From assembly GCA_025359445.1 (NCBI GenBank), contig JANYGB010000037.1:1-64000 (forward strand): DNA of 64,000 nt. The letters are read 5' to 3'. The stretch is from Sphingomonadaceae bacterium (lineage in GTDB: Bacteria; Pseudomonadota; Alphaproteobacteria; Sphingomonadales; Sphingomonadaceae). The translations under genes were made by a program, and so were the position numbers. The notes beneath the pieces are model-generated. The model saw only the letters and a list, made by a program, of their open reading frames with translations. It was not told where the DNA came from and made no database searches. Of the stretch, positions 1 through 8,620 are shown piece by piece. The first letter of the stretch is position 1, and the number at the start of each line of letters is the position of its first letter.

Positions 1-2
1 TC

Positions 3-2585
3 GGCCCGGTCAATGCGACCAGCGGCAACGGCATCTTCGCGCTGTCGACCGGCGGCAATGTCACGGTCAATGCGGGCAATGTCACTTCGACCGGCAACAC
101 CGCGATCATCGCCCAGCAGACCAAGCTCACCGGCACCGGCACGATCGATGTAGCCGCAGGTAATGTCTCGGGTACCACCGGCATTATAGTGAACAACAGC
201 GGTACCGGCGCGGTCACGATCGTCTCCAATGGTACGGTAATCGGCACCGCCGCCGAGGGCATCTTGGTCACTGCCCCAACTGGTGGATTGGTCAACATTA
301 CGGCCACCAAGAGCGTGACCGGTGCAACGGTTGGCATCAAGGCAACTGGTAACGGCAATACACTGGCGACAATCAACGGCGGCACGACATCTGGCACGGT
401 GGGTGCTGCGCTTACGTCCAATTCGGGCAATGCTGTGCTGACACTTGCCACTGGAACCGCGGTAGCTGGCACTGCCGGGAACGGTGCAACTCTGATCGCC
501 GCCAACGGCGCGTCCGTGGTCAATGCCGGTGCGATCAAGGGCTCGTCCTCGGGACTTGTCGCGACTGCAGCTGGCGTCAATGGCATCAGCGTCACAGGTG
601 CCGGTAGTTTCACCGGTCAGGCCGGTGATGCGATCAACGTTTCGAGCACCGGCTCGGGTCCCATCGCGATATCACTCACCGGTGCCGTGACGGCGACTAA
701 CGGATCGGGCATCGTCACAACATCGCTCGGTGGCGCGACCACGGTCACCGTGGCCGGCAAGGTCACGGCTGTGGGTGCTGGATCGACCGGCATCAAGGGC
801 ACCTCGACCACTGGCAACATTACCGTCAATGTCGCGGCGACGGGCAACATCGACCCGGTCATCGGTGTCGATCTGACTACGGTTAGCGGCGCGCTTGCAG
901 TGAACAACCTCGGCCTGATCACCGGCACCACTACTGGCGTCAAGCTGGTCGCCACTGGTTCCGGTACCGCAACGATCACCAACTCGGGAACGATCACCGG
1001 AGGCACCAATGCGGTGATCGGCACGCTGGCTGGCGGGGCCTTCAACATCTTCAACACGGGTACGATGAACGGTGCGGTTGTCGTCTCCGGATCGAATTTG
1101 GCCACCTCGGTGCTCAGCAACGCGGGTACCTGGAACGCCATCGGCGCATCGAGCTTCAATGGTTCGTGGACCAACAGCGGGACGACCAACGTCGCCAATA
1201 CGGCCTCGATCACCATTTTCGGGCCGAGCACCAACACCGCTTCGGGGGTTATCCGCTTTGCCGGCAATGGTACGCTGGTCACCAACCTCACCAATTCGGG
1301 CCTGCTCGATGCCCGCAATGGCACCGCTGGCCAAGTCATAACACTTACGGGTAATTATATCGGCGGCGGCACGGTCGGGCTCGACGCGGCCATCGCGACC
1401 AACAGCGCCGATCGACTGGCGATCAGCGGCACGGCCACTGGCACTACGAACGTGCTTATCAACGTGCTCAGTCAGGGGGTGCTGCCTACCGGTTTCTTGC
1501 CGATGGTGACAGTCGGAGGCGGAACACCCGCGCTGACCACATTCACTTCGGCACCGCTATCCACCATAGGGGTTTTCACCGAGGTGTTCGGCGTAAATCC
1601 TTTGAATGCAAACCAGTTCGGCATCGTCCAGACCCTTAACCCAAGCTCCACCCAACTTGCCCAGCTATCGACGGTTGCCGGTTCCGTCTCGATGCTGCTC
1701 GATGGTCCGGCAAGCGTGCTGGTGAGCGACCGGACCGACCGCGCCATCCAGTTCGGCGTGTGGGGCCGCGGCTCGGCGGGCGACCTGAATCAGGATATGT
1801 CGACCAGTTTTGGCGCGTCCGGGTTCGCTACGACGGTCACCCAGCGCGTCCACACCAGCTACTACACCCTGCAAACCGGGTTCGACTTCGGGTTGATGGG
1901 AATCGGCGGCAGCCTCAACTTGCATGTTGGGGTAACTGGCGGCCGCTACGGAGCGTCGTCGAAGGTTCCGGGCGGAACGACCCAGATCACTGCGGATTTC
2001 CTCGGTGGCTACGTCGCCATTACCGGCGGAGGGTTGCAGATCGACGGTACCTATCGGCGCGAATGGCGTGACTACACGATCCAAAACAGCTCGTTGATCT
2101 CGGTCGGACAAGTGACGACCAAGGGCACGGCCTGGGCCGGATCTGTCAATGCTGCTTACAAGCTGAGCGTCGGTAGCTTCTTCATCAAGCCTGCGGTCGG
2201 TTATTCGTTCGGGTCGAGCAAGATCGATCCATTTGCGATCAACGCACTGACCACGGTGACGCCGCGTGACGACAAGACCGGGATGCTGCGCTTTGGCGGC
2301 ACGCTCGGCTGGGAAGGAGAGGTTTCTCCGAATTTGATCATGGCACCTTATGTCGGGGTATTCGGTCTCCACAGCACCTCCAACACCGAGGCGACCGACC
2401 TGGTGTTTGGCACCTCGGCCCTGACCTCCGAAACGACAAGTTTCAAGAACACTATGCAGGTCGTCGCCGGGCTCGACATGCACGATCCGGAGAACAAGAT
2501 CGGTGTCTTCACACGTGCCAGCTTCTACACCTCCCACGGGGTGACTGGTGCAAGCTTCAGCGTAGGAGGAAGGATCAACTTCTGA
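3..2585 (+). CDS. Autotransporter-type outer membrane protein (5' truncated by window edge): Gly/Thr/Asn-rich repetitive passenger plus C-terminal beta-barrel
   Basis: Frame is open from base 3 through the listed ORF start (GTG at 189); low-complexity TNSGTITG-type beta-helix repeats; C-terminal barrel-like segment ending in ...SVGGRINF (terminal aromatic). Confidence 0.88.
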   Translation, partial: GPVNATSGNGIFALSTGGNVTVNAGNVTSTGNTAIIAQQTKLTGTGTIDVAAGNVSGTTGIIVNNSGTGAVTIVSNGTVIGTAAEGILVTAPTGGLVNITATKSVTGATVGIKATGNGNTLATINGGTTSGTVGAALTSNSGNAVLTLATGTAVAGTAGNGATLIAANGASVVNAGAIKGSSSGLVATAAGVNGISVTGAGSFTGQAGDAINVSSTGSGPIAISLTGAVTATNGSGIVTTSLGGATTVTVAGKVTAVGAGSTGIKGTSTTGNITVNVAATGNIDPVIGVDLTTVSGALAVNNLGLITGTTTGVKLVATGSGTATITNSGTITGGTNAVIGTLAGGAFNIFNTGTMNGAVVVSGSNLATSVLSNAGTWNAIGASSFNGSWTNSGTTNVANTASITIFGPSTNTASGVIRFAGNGTLVTNLTNSGLLDARNGTAGQVITLTGNYIGGGTVGLDAAIATNSADRLAISGTATGTTNVLINVLSQGVLPTGFLPMVTVGGGTPALTTFTSAPLSTIGVFTEVFGVNPLNANQFGIVQTLNPSSTQLAQLSTVAGSVSMLLDGPASVLVSDRTDRAIQFGVWGRGSAGDLNQDMSTSFGASGFATTVTQRVHTSYYTLQTGFDFGLMGIGGSLNLHVGVTGGRYGASSKVPGGTTQITADFLGGYVAITGGGLQIDGTYRREWRDYTIQNSSLISVGQVTTKGTAWAGSVNAAYKLSVGSFFIKPAVGYSFGSSKIDPFAINALTTVTPRDDKTGMLRFGGTLGWEGEVSPNLIMAPYVGVFGLHSTSNTEATDLVFGTSALTSETTSFKNTMQVVAGLDMHDPENKIGVFTRASFYTSHGVTGASFSVGGRINF

Positions 2586-2604
2586 CGCTTGAGGGGCGCG
2601 TGGT

Positions 2605-2647
2605 GGTTTAGTGTCGAGCCGCTGGAATGGCGGCTTGACACTAAACC
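2605..2647 (+). terminator. Strong hairpin just after the autotransporter stop (17/18-bp stem, 7-nt loop)
   Basis: GGTTTAGTGTCGAGCCGC tggaatg GCGGCTTGACACTAAACC; stop codon ends at 2585. No T-tract, so terminator role is inferred. Confidence 0.5.
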
Positions 2648-2793
2648 GGGCTCGACATCTGCCATTCTGGGCCCAGCCCAAAATTTCTGCTCGGACACTT
2701 CCTGAATGGGCATTGTCAAAGCAAATGCACCGCCATTTGCCAGATTGGTTAGCCGGATCTGCGACGACACCTCGATCTGTTTACTGACCTGTT

Positions 2794-3009
2794 TTGTTCT
2801 TAGATTGTATCGGCAGAATGCTAGCGCCCACTCAACGATGTGAGGCAAAAATCTCGGCCGCGAACCAAATGCTGGTTAGTTTGACAGTACCCTATCGACG
2901 AGTAGATCACCCGATCGCGTTTTGGCTCTGGATGGCTTTCAACGCGTTGATTGGAATCTCTGCGCTGTATTGGGCTGCGGTAGGGTACAAAAATAACCCG
3001 ATAGATTGA
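2794..3009 (+). CDS. Possible small single-TM hypothetical protein
   Basis: 71-aa ORF with hydrophobic segment FWLWMAFNALIGISALYWAAVGY; no family recognised. Confidence 0.3.
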   Translation: MFLDCIGRMLAPTQRCEAKISAANQMLVSLTVPYRRVDHPIAFWLWMAFNALIGISALYWAAVGYKNNPID

Positions 3010-3097
3010 TGTCTGGTTACCACCCCAATTGCGCCTTAGCGGTACGTCGCCGAACGACTCGATTGCGGAAGTAGGGACGCACTGGCAGGATAGAGCC

Positions 3098-3313
3098 ATG
3101 AGCGAAGAGCCACTATCAATCCCACCTTGCTGCTTTTGCGGCAGTCCAGATTATTCGGGGGTTGATCCAACTTACATGCAAGTCGGGACGCGTAGCGAAG
3201 TCACAAAATCGTGGTGGTGCCACACCGCGTGTTTCGAGCGACGGCTCCCTGAACTTCCTGCACCGTGGAACGTCTACGACTACGAACAAGACACTGGTCG
3301 ACCGTTCGACTAG
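3098..3313 (+). CDS. Small Cys-rich (CCFCG...WWCHTACF) hypothetical protein, putative zinc binding
   Basis: Internal ATG at 3098 (MSEEPLSIPPCCFCGS...); paired Cys/His motifs. Confidence 0.5.
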   Translation: MSEEPLSIPPCCFCGSPDYSGVDPTYMQVGTRSEVTKSWWCHTACFERRLPELPAPWNVYDYEQDTGRPFD

Positions 3314-3406
3314 ATGTCCGCTTTCCACCCCTAATCAGTCATGCAGAACGTCGAGCGGGCGGCTCTGTAGCGGCCGATCGTTCGGGTCCGAATTTGTCCG
3401 CGCGGC

Positions 3407-3949
3407 CTAGACCGGGCCGAGCGGCTCGTGGACCAGCGGAACCGATTCAAGCGTGATTACGTCTCCGACAACGATCTCCCCACCAGTGACAACTACCGCC
3501 ATAACTCCGGCCTTGCGGACCAGTTCGCCGTTCGCGTCACGGTCAAGCGTCGCAGCCATCAGCCCCGGAGCCAGTCCATTAAGCTGGCGGCACGGATTGC
3601 GCAGGCCGGTGATCTCGATCACCGCTTCTCCGCCAAGCCGCAGCCGTGTTCCCGCGGACAAGCCGAGCAGGTTGATGCCCCGTGTCGTCACGTTCTCGCC
3701 CATTTGTCCAGGCGCGATCGCGAAGGCCCGTCCCGCCAGTTCGTCGAACAACTCGGCGTGGATCAGGTGGACCTGCCGCAGGTTGGGCTGGTTCGGGTTC
3801 TGCTCCATGCGTGAGAGATGCTGCACCGTGCGTCCGGCGTGCGCATCGCCTGCGACGCCCAGCCCGGCAAATAGCGTGAGCGAGCGCGCCGGCTGCTTTG
3901 AGAAGCGGTGGGTGGCATCGCGGGCGAGGCCGATGATGGTGGCAGACAT
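3407..3949 (-). CDS. MOSC domain-containing protein
   Basis: MSATIIGLARDATHRFSK...GENVTTRGINLLGLSAGTRLRLGGEAVIEITGLRNPCRQLN; start CAT at 3947-3949. Confidence 0.85.
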   Translation of the reverse strand: MSATIIGLARDATHRFSKQPARSLTLFAGLGVAGDAHAGRTVQHLSRMEQNPNQPNLRQVHLIHAELFDELAGRAFAIAPGQMGENVTTRGINLLGLSAGTRLRLGGEAVIEITGLRNPCRQLNGLAPGLMAATLDRDANGELVRKAGVMAVVVTGGEIVVGDVITLESVPLVHEPLGPV

Positions 3950-3988
3950 GGGCGGGGCTTTAGCATTGTTCAAAGATGCCGACCATGG

Positions 3989-4092
3989 CTCCCCTCCCCG
4001 CGGGGAGGGGTTGGGTGGGGGAGTGAGGCGAAGGCGAGCGTCTACGTTGGTGTGGTACCCCCATCCCAAACCCTTCCCCACGGGGAAGGGCT
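3989..4092. repeat. Composite palindromic repeat (family A), two inverted C/G-rich hairpin arms
   Basis: CCCCTCCCCGCGGGGAGGGGTTGGGTGGGGG and, inverted, CCCTTCCCCGTGGGGAAGGGTTTGGGATGGGGG. Confidence 0.75.
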
Positions 4093-4331
4093 TTTGAGGA
4101 CGTGCGATTTTCCTACTCTCCGCGCGCCTGTTAATCTCCGCATATGGCAAGCCTTCTCGTACTTCCGCGCTTCATCAAACACCCTCAATCGCCATCAAAC
4201 TTTTTTCGACCAGGACTGTGGTCCAAGCGGTCCACGCCGCTGCAAAAGCAGCGACACCGCGCGCTCCCCCTCGACAGGGCAAAGTGGGTCTCATAGAGAA
4301 ACCGAAACCATATATGGGGGATTCTAAGACA

Positions 4332-5312
4332 ATGACGCTGCCCGCTCCGTTTGATCGCTTGCGCCTGCCCGTGATTGGATCGCCGCTGTTCATCATCTCC
4401 ACGCCGGATTTGGTGATCGCGCAATGCAAGGCCGGGATCATTGGCAGCTTCCCCGCGCTTAACGCACGGCCTTCGGGGGTGCTTGACGAATGGCTGCACC
4501 GGATCACCCAGGAACTGGCGGCGCACAACCGCGACAATCCGGATCGCCCGGCCGCGCCATTTTCGGTCAACCAGATCGTTCACAAATCGAACAACCGGCT
4601 GGAAGAAGACTATGAGGTGTGCGCCAAGTGGCAGGTGCCGCTGGTGATCACCTCACTCGGCGCGCGCGAAGACCTTAACCAGGCGGTGCACAAATGGGGC
4701 GGGATCGTGCTGCACGATGTGATCAACGACCGGTTCGCGCGCAAGGCGATCGAGAAGGGTGCGGACGGCTTGATCCCGGTCGCCGCCGGCGCTGGCGGAC
4801 ATGCCGGGGTGCTTTCGCCTTTCGCCTTGATGCAGGAAATTCGTCAGTGGTTCACCGGTCTGGTCGCGCTGTCAGGTTCGATCGCGAACGGCCATGCGAT
4901 CCTTGCCGCGCAGGCAATGGGTGCGGACTTTGCCTATATCGGCAGCCCGTGGATCGCGACGAAGGAAGCCAATGCGCAGGAAGGCTACAAGCAGGCGATT
5001 GTCGATGGGCGTTCGCAGGACATCGTCTATTCGAACCTGTTCACTGGCGTTCACGGCAATTACCTGCGGCCCTCGATCGTCAATGCCGGGCTCGATCCTG
5101 ACAACCTGCCGGTCAGCGATCCCTCCGCGATGAATTTCGGTTCGGGCGGCAACACCGAGGCCAAGGCGTGGAAAGACATCTGGGGATCGGGCCAGGGGAT
5201 CGGCGCGGTCGATGCGATCGACAGCGTGGCCGAACGCGTGGACAAGCTTGAGGATGAATACAACCAGGCGCGCAGCGAGCTGGCCGCCAAGGCGGGGATG
5301 AGCCTGACCTGA
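4332..5312 (+). CDS. Nitronate monooxygenase / 2-nitropropane dioxygenase family
   Basis: MTLPAPFDRLRLPVIGSPLFIISTPDLVIAQCKAGIIGSFPALN...AAGAGGHAG...ALSGSIANGHAILAAQAMGADFAYIGSPWIA; alternative start 4314. Confidence 0.88.
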   Translation: MTLPAPFDRLRLPVIGSPLFIISTPDLVIAQCKAGIIGSFPALNARPSGVLDEWLHRITQELAAHNRDNPDRPAAPFSVNQIVHKSNNRLEEDYEVCAKWQVPLVITSLGAREDLNQAVHKWGGIVLHDVINDRFARKAIEKGADGLIPVAAGAGGHAGVLSPFALMQEIRQWFTGLVALSGSIANGHAILAAQAMGADFAYIGSPWIATKEANAQEGYKQAIVDGRSQDIVYSNLFTGVHGNYLRPSIVNAGLDPDNLPVSDPSAMNFGSGGNTEAKAWKDIWGSGQGIGAVDAIDSVAERVDKLEDEYNQARSELAAKAGMSLT

Positions 5313-5327
5313 CCATCCGCGCGGTCA

Positions 5328-5894
5328 ATCGTTGCCAGGCAGCTGGGTCGCAGGCCACAGAACTGCGGCCATCGCATCAAGCTCGCTGAAATCGATTCCG
5401 CTGCCCAGCGGATCGTGGCGATTGAGCCGGAGCCGCCGGTGCTGGTCAAGCAGCCTGCGGCGCAGCGCCCGTTAGAGCAGTTCTAGCCGCTCATAAGCGA
5501 CTTGCAGAGCGCATTCCGGGGCACGCAGCCGCGTCGCTGCCCACACCGCTTCGATCTGGCCGACCCGTTCGATGACCATTGCGTTGTAGTTGCGGTGCGG
5601 TCCGCGATGCAGCGGCAGGCCGATCTTGAGCACCGCACGGTCGTTTGCTGGAAGCAGCAGCCCGTTGCGCCGGAAATCCTCGAAATCGACCTTGCTGCGC
5701 CCCAGTGCGTCAAACAGCGGCGTAAACGCCCGGCTGGTCAAAAGCTGGCGTGGAAGCAAATGATGGCGCTGCAACCCGGGATCGAAATCGGGGGAATCGG
5801 GGCGATTGACTGCGCGAAACGAAAGCGGCTGGCGGTCGGCCGCAATAAGACCAAGCCCTGAACGGGTCAGGTCTGACAAACGACTCTCAAGCAC
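5328..5894 (-). pseudogene. AHH-type (HNH/Endo VII superfamily) nuclease-like gene interrupted by an in-frame TAA at 5472-5474
   Basis: ORF 5472..5894 carries LQRHHLLPRQL...NGLLLPAND...GLPLHRGPHRNYNAMV; after TAA the same frame continues RALRRRLLDQHRRLRLNRHDPLGSGIDFSELDAMAAVLWPATQLPGND*. Confidence 0.6.
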
Positions 5895-5917
5895 AGGCTA
5901 CCCAATCCGTTGCGACC

Positions 5918-6730
5918 TCAACGCTCGATCGTAACGTCAAGTTGAGTGCCGCGCAGGTTGGGCATGACCCGCAAGGCTTCCCGATCCGGGCCAACGAAGG
6001 TGTGCGGACCGGTCAGCGGCTCGCTTTCGATCAGGGCGTGGATCAACCGCACGGCAATCCGCGCGATATCTGCCGTGACCAGCTTGGGATCAGGCAGGAA
6101 ACGCAATTCCTGTCCGGTCAGCAGGGCCAGCCCGACCGAAACGATCGATCCATCGCTCGTCCGTTCAAGTCAGGTCAGCCCAAGCGCGGGAAACGCCCCG
6201 TCAGCCAGCCAGTTACCCACCACCTTGCCGAAATAGGCGGGCGGCATCCAGCACCGCGCCGGGTTCCAGATCACCGCAACAGCTCCGGGCAAGGCGGCGA
6301 GCTGTGCCCCCAGCCCGGCAAGCACTCGGACTACCGGCAGCATGCCCATCGCATCAGCCAGATGCGGCCCGGGACTAAGCGAGATTGCCTCGCCCTCAGG
6401 CGCTTTTTCCAGGCCGAGCAATGCCCCGCCGACGGGCATCGGCACAGGTGCCGCCGGAGCAAGACCGGCGCAATCAAAAGTCAGGCCGGCCGACAGGAGT
6501 TCGGCCCAGCCTTCGGCCGGATCGGGTACATGGCTGAGTGCAAACCGCACCTTATCGCCGCCATTCGTTTGCGCCGCTGCCAGAGCTTGCAAGGCAGCGA
6601 CATCCGGCCGCCGCCCGTCCGCATATACTAGCGAAAGCACGGCGCTGTAATCCGCCTTTGAACTGTCCATTGCAGCGCCGATGCCCAATTCCCTTATACC
6701 ATCGGATTGTCGATTTTTGACCTGTCGCAC
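5918..6730 (-). pseudogene. DUF4261-like conserved hypothetical gene interrupted by an in-frame TGA
   Basis: ORF 6170..6730 ends ...GAFPALGLT-TGA; same frame continues LERTSDGSIVSVGLALLTGQELRFLPDPKLVTADIARIAVRLIHAL... to the stop at 5918. Family assignment tentative. Confidence 0.55.
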
Positions 6731-6800
6731 TTTTGCCGGGCGTTAGTCCAGTCCTCCAGCGCTAAATCGCTCGACTTCGGAGCATTCGGCACAATTACGG

Positions 6801-7316
6801 CTAGAAAATACCTTGTTCCAGCCCGCGGCCCATCGCTGCGCCAAGTTCACGGGCTTGCGCCAGTATTTTACGGGGCACATCTTTGGGGGCCATGATTTCT
6901 TCGGCTGACTGCGCGTGGAGGTTTACGATCATCGGCTCTGCCATCCGGCGCAGACGCCAGCCGGTGGCAATCCGGTCCAACTGGGCCTGCGCGCCATGGC
7001 CGTCGCTGCCCGCGGCGATCATGCTGGCGTAGGCCCGTCCTTCGATCCTCCCGAGTAGCGGATAATAGCAACGGTCGAACATTTCCTTCATCGCCCCGCT
7101 CATCGCCGCAAGGTTTTCAGGGCAAACGAACAGATAACCCTGCGCCGCCAATAAGTCGTCAGGCTCCACAGCGGCAGCGGCAAGCAGTCGCGCATGATCG
7201 CCCGCCCCCGCCGCAGCAGCCTCAGCCAGGGCGCGGCTCGCCCCGGTGCGGCTGTGCCACACGATCAGCAGCACGGCGGGGTTCAGCTTAACACCCCGCG
7301 CCGACCGCCGCGCCAA
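6801..7316 (-). CDS. Flavodoxin-like / NAD(P)H-dependent oxidoreductase family protein
   Basis: VLLIVWHSRTGASRALAEAAAAGA...GYLFVCPENLAAMSGAMKEMFDRCYYPL. Confidence 0.75.
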   Translation of the reverse strand: MARRSARGVKLNPAVLLIVWHSRTGASRALAEAAAAGAGDHARLLAAAAVEPDDLLAAQGYLFVCPENLAAMSGAMKEMFDRCYYPLLGRIEGRAYASMIAAGSDGHGAQAQLDRIATGWRLRRMAEPMIVNLHAQSAEEIMAPKDVPRKILAQARELGAAMGRGLEQGIF

Positions 7317-8505
7317 TCAGTCCGCCAAGGCCTTTGGGTTTGCATTTTTTGGGAGCCTGCTGCTGCTCGGCTTCATTGGGCATGCCCGGCAGGTCCATCC
7401 AGCTGGTGGTCGAACGGTGCCGCACCCGCGCAGTCCACAGCAGGTTCCACGGCTCTTTGGCATTGGCGGGACGCGCCGGGTAAGAGAAATCCTCTTCGGG
7501 CCCGAATGCGGTCATCATACCCATGCGGAAATCGGCTCCGGCGCTGCGCACCTCTGCCGGAATCGTGCAGCTGGTCGTGGTCGGTGCCATCACGGTTCGA
7601 TCCCTGACCAGCCCCGCGACTTGCGCCGGGGTGAGCCAATCGCTCAGCCCGCCGCCGAACTGGCGCGATGCGCTGCTGGTCCACATCACCATATCGCCCA
7701 TCTGCCCGCCTTGCGCCATCTTGCCGCCGAACAGGAAGGCGAGGTAACCCGTCGCCGCCGGGACTGTATTCCAGGTCAGCAAGCTCGATCCGCTGGGGTT
7801 CTGGGTGGAGAAGGTTTTGAGCGGAGCCATGAAGTCCTGCGCGAGGTTGAACGAGATTTCGGGCGAATAATTGCCCGCAATCCGGTGCGCGCCAATCAGC
7901 GAGCTTTCAGCCTTGACCATTTTGCCATCTTCGGCTGGCCACCGCCCGAAAGTCTTGCTGTTCTGGAGCGTTGGGCCCCAATCGCGCAGCACCGTGCTGG
8001 ACCACATGCCCGGCGGCATCTGGCCCGCGCCCAGCTTGGCAAAATCGATGATCACCGGCTGACCCTTCGGCGCATGTTCGCCGCAGCCCCAGAAGATCAG
8101 CATGCGCCCGGTCGGCCTCTGGCCCTCGCGCTGACCAGGAAGCTGATCGGCCGGGCCGCGCTCCTGCACCGGGGTGACCAAGGCGACCGATTTGCCAAGT
8201 TTGGCACCTGGCGGCATGAAATGATCGGCTTTCGGACTTCCGTTCGGGGCCTGGCTCGATCCGAGCCGCAGCGACAGTTCGTGCTGAACCTTGTTGCCGC
8301 CGCCGCCGAACGCCATGCTCATCGCCCCGCCCATGCCGCCGCCCATCGCCGCAAAGCCCGAAACGGTGCCCGCGCGCATATCATAACGAGCAACCGGTCC
8401 GCTGGTCGGCGCGCGCTGCGCCAAAACCGGAATTGCTGCCAGAGCAACTATGCCGCCCGCCGCGCTCAGTCCTGCTGCGATTGCCAGTCTGCGATTGAAA
8501 GCCAT
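7288..8505 (-). CDS. Secreted hypothetical protein with N-terminal signal
   Basis: MAFNRRLAIAAGLSAAGGIVALAAIPVLAQ signal-like N-terminus; long ORF; function unknown. Confidence 0.7.
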   Translation of the reverse strand: MAFNRRLAIAAGLSAAGGIVALAAIPVLAQRAPTSGPVARYDMRAGTVSGFAAMGGGMGGAMSMAFGGGGNKVQHELSLRLGSSQAPNGSPKADHFMPPGAKLGKSVALVTPVQERGPADQLPGQREGQRPTGRMLIFWGCGEHAPKGQPVIIDFAKLGAGQMPPGMWSSTVLRDWGPTLQNSKTFGRWPAEDGKMVKAESSLIGAHRIAGNYSPEISFNLAQDFMAPLKTFSTQNPSGSSLLTWNTVPAATGYLAFLFGGKMAQGGQMGDMVMWTSSASRQFGGGLSDWLTPAQVAGLVRDRTVMAPTTTSCTIPAEVRSAGADFRMGMMTAFGPEEDFSYPARPANAKEPWNLLWTARVRHRSTTSWMDLPGMPNEAEQQQAPKKCKPKGLGGLIGAAVGAGC

Positions 8506-8620
8506 GATCTCACCCCTGTTCTTTGACCCCACCAACATAACCGACGCCTGATCCAGAAAGTTGTCAATTGCTGCCAACTATTGCGCAGCGCTTTTGTTGT
8601 CGGCTGGCCTCGGCTAGGCA

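Noticed and set aside
617-1339. 240-aa and 220-aa minus-strand ORFs opposite the autotransporter
   Set aside because: Shadow ORFs of a repetitive GC-rich coding sequence; no recognisable domain, and the plus strand frame is clearly coding.
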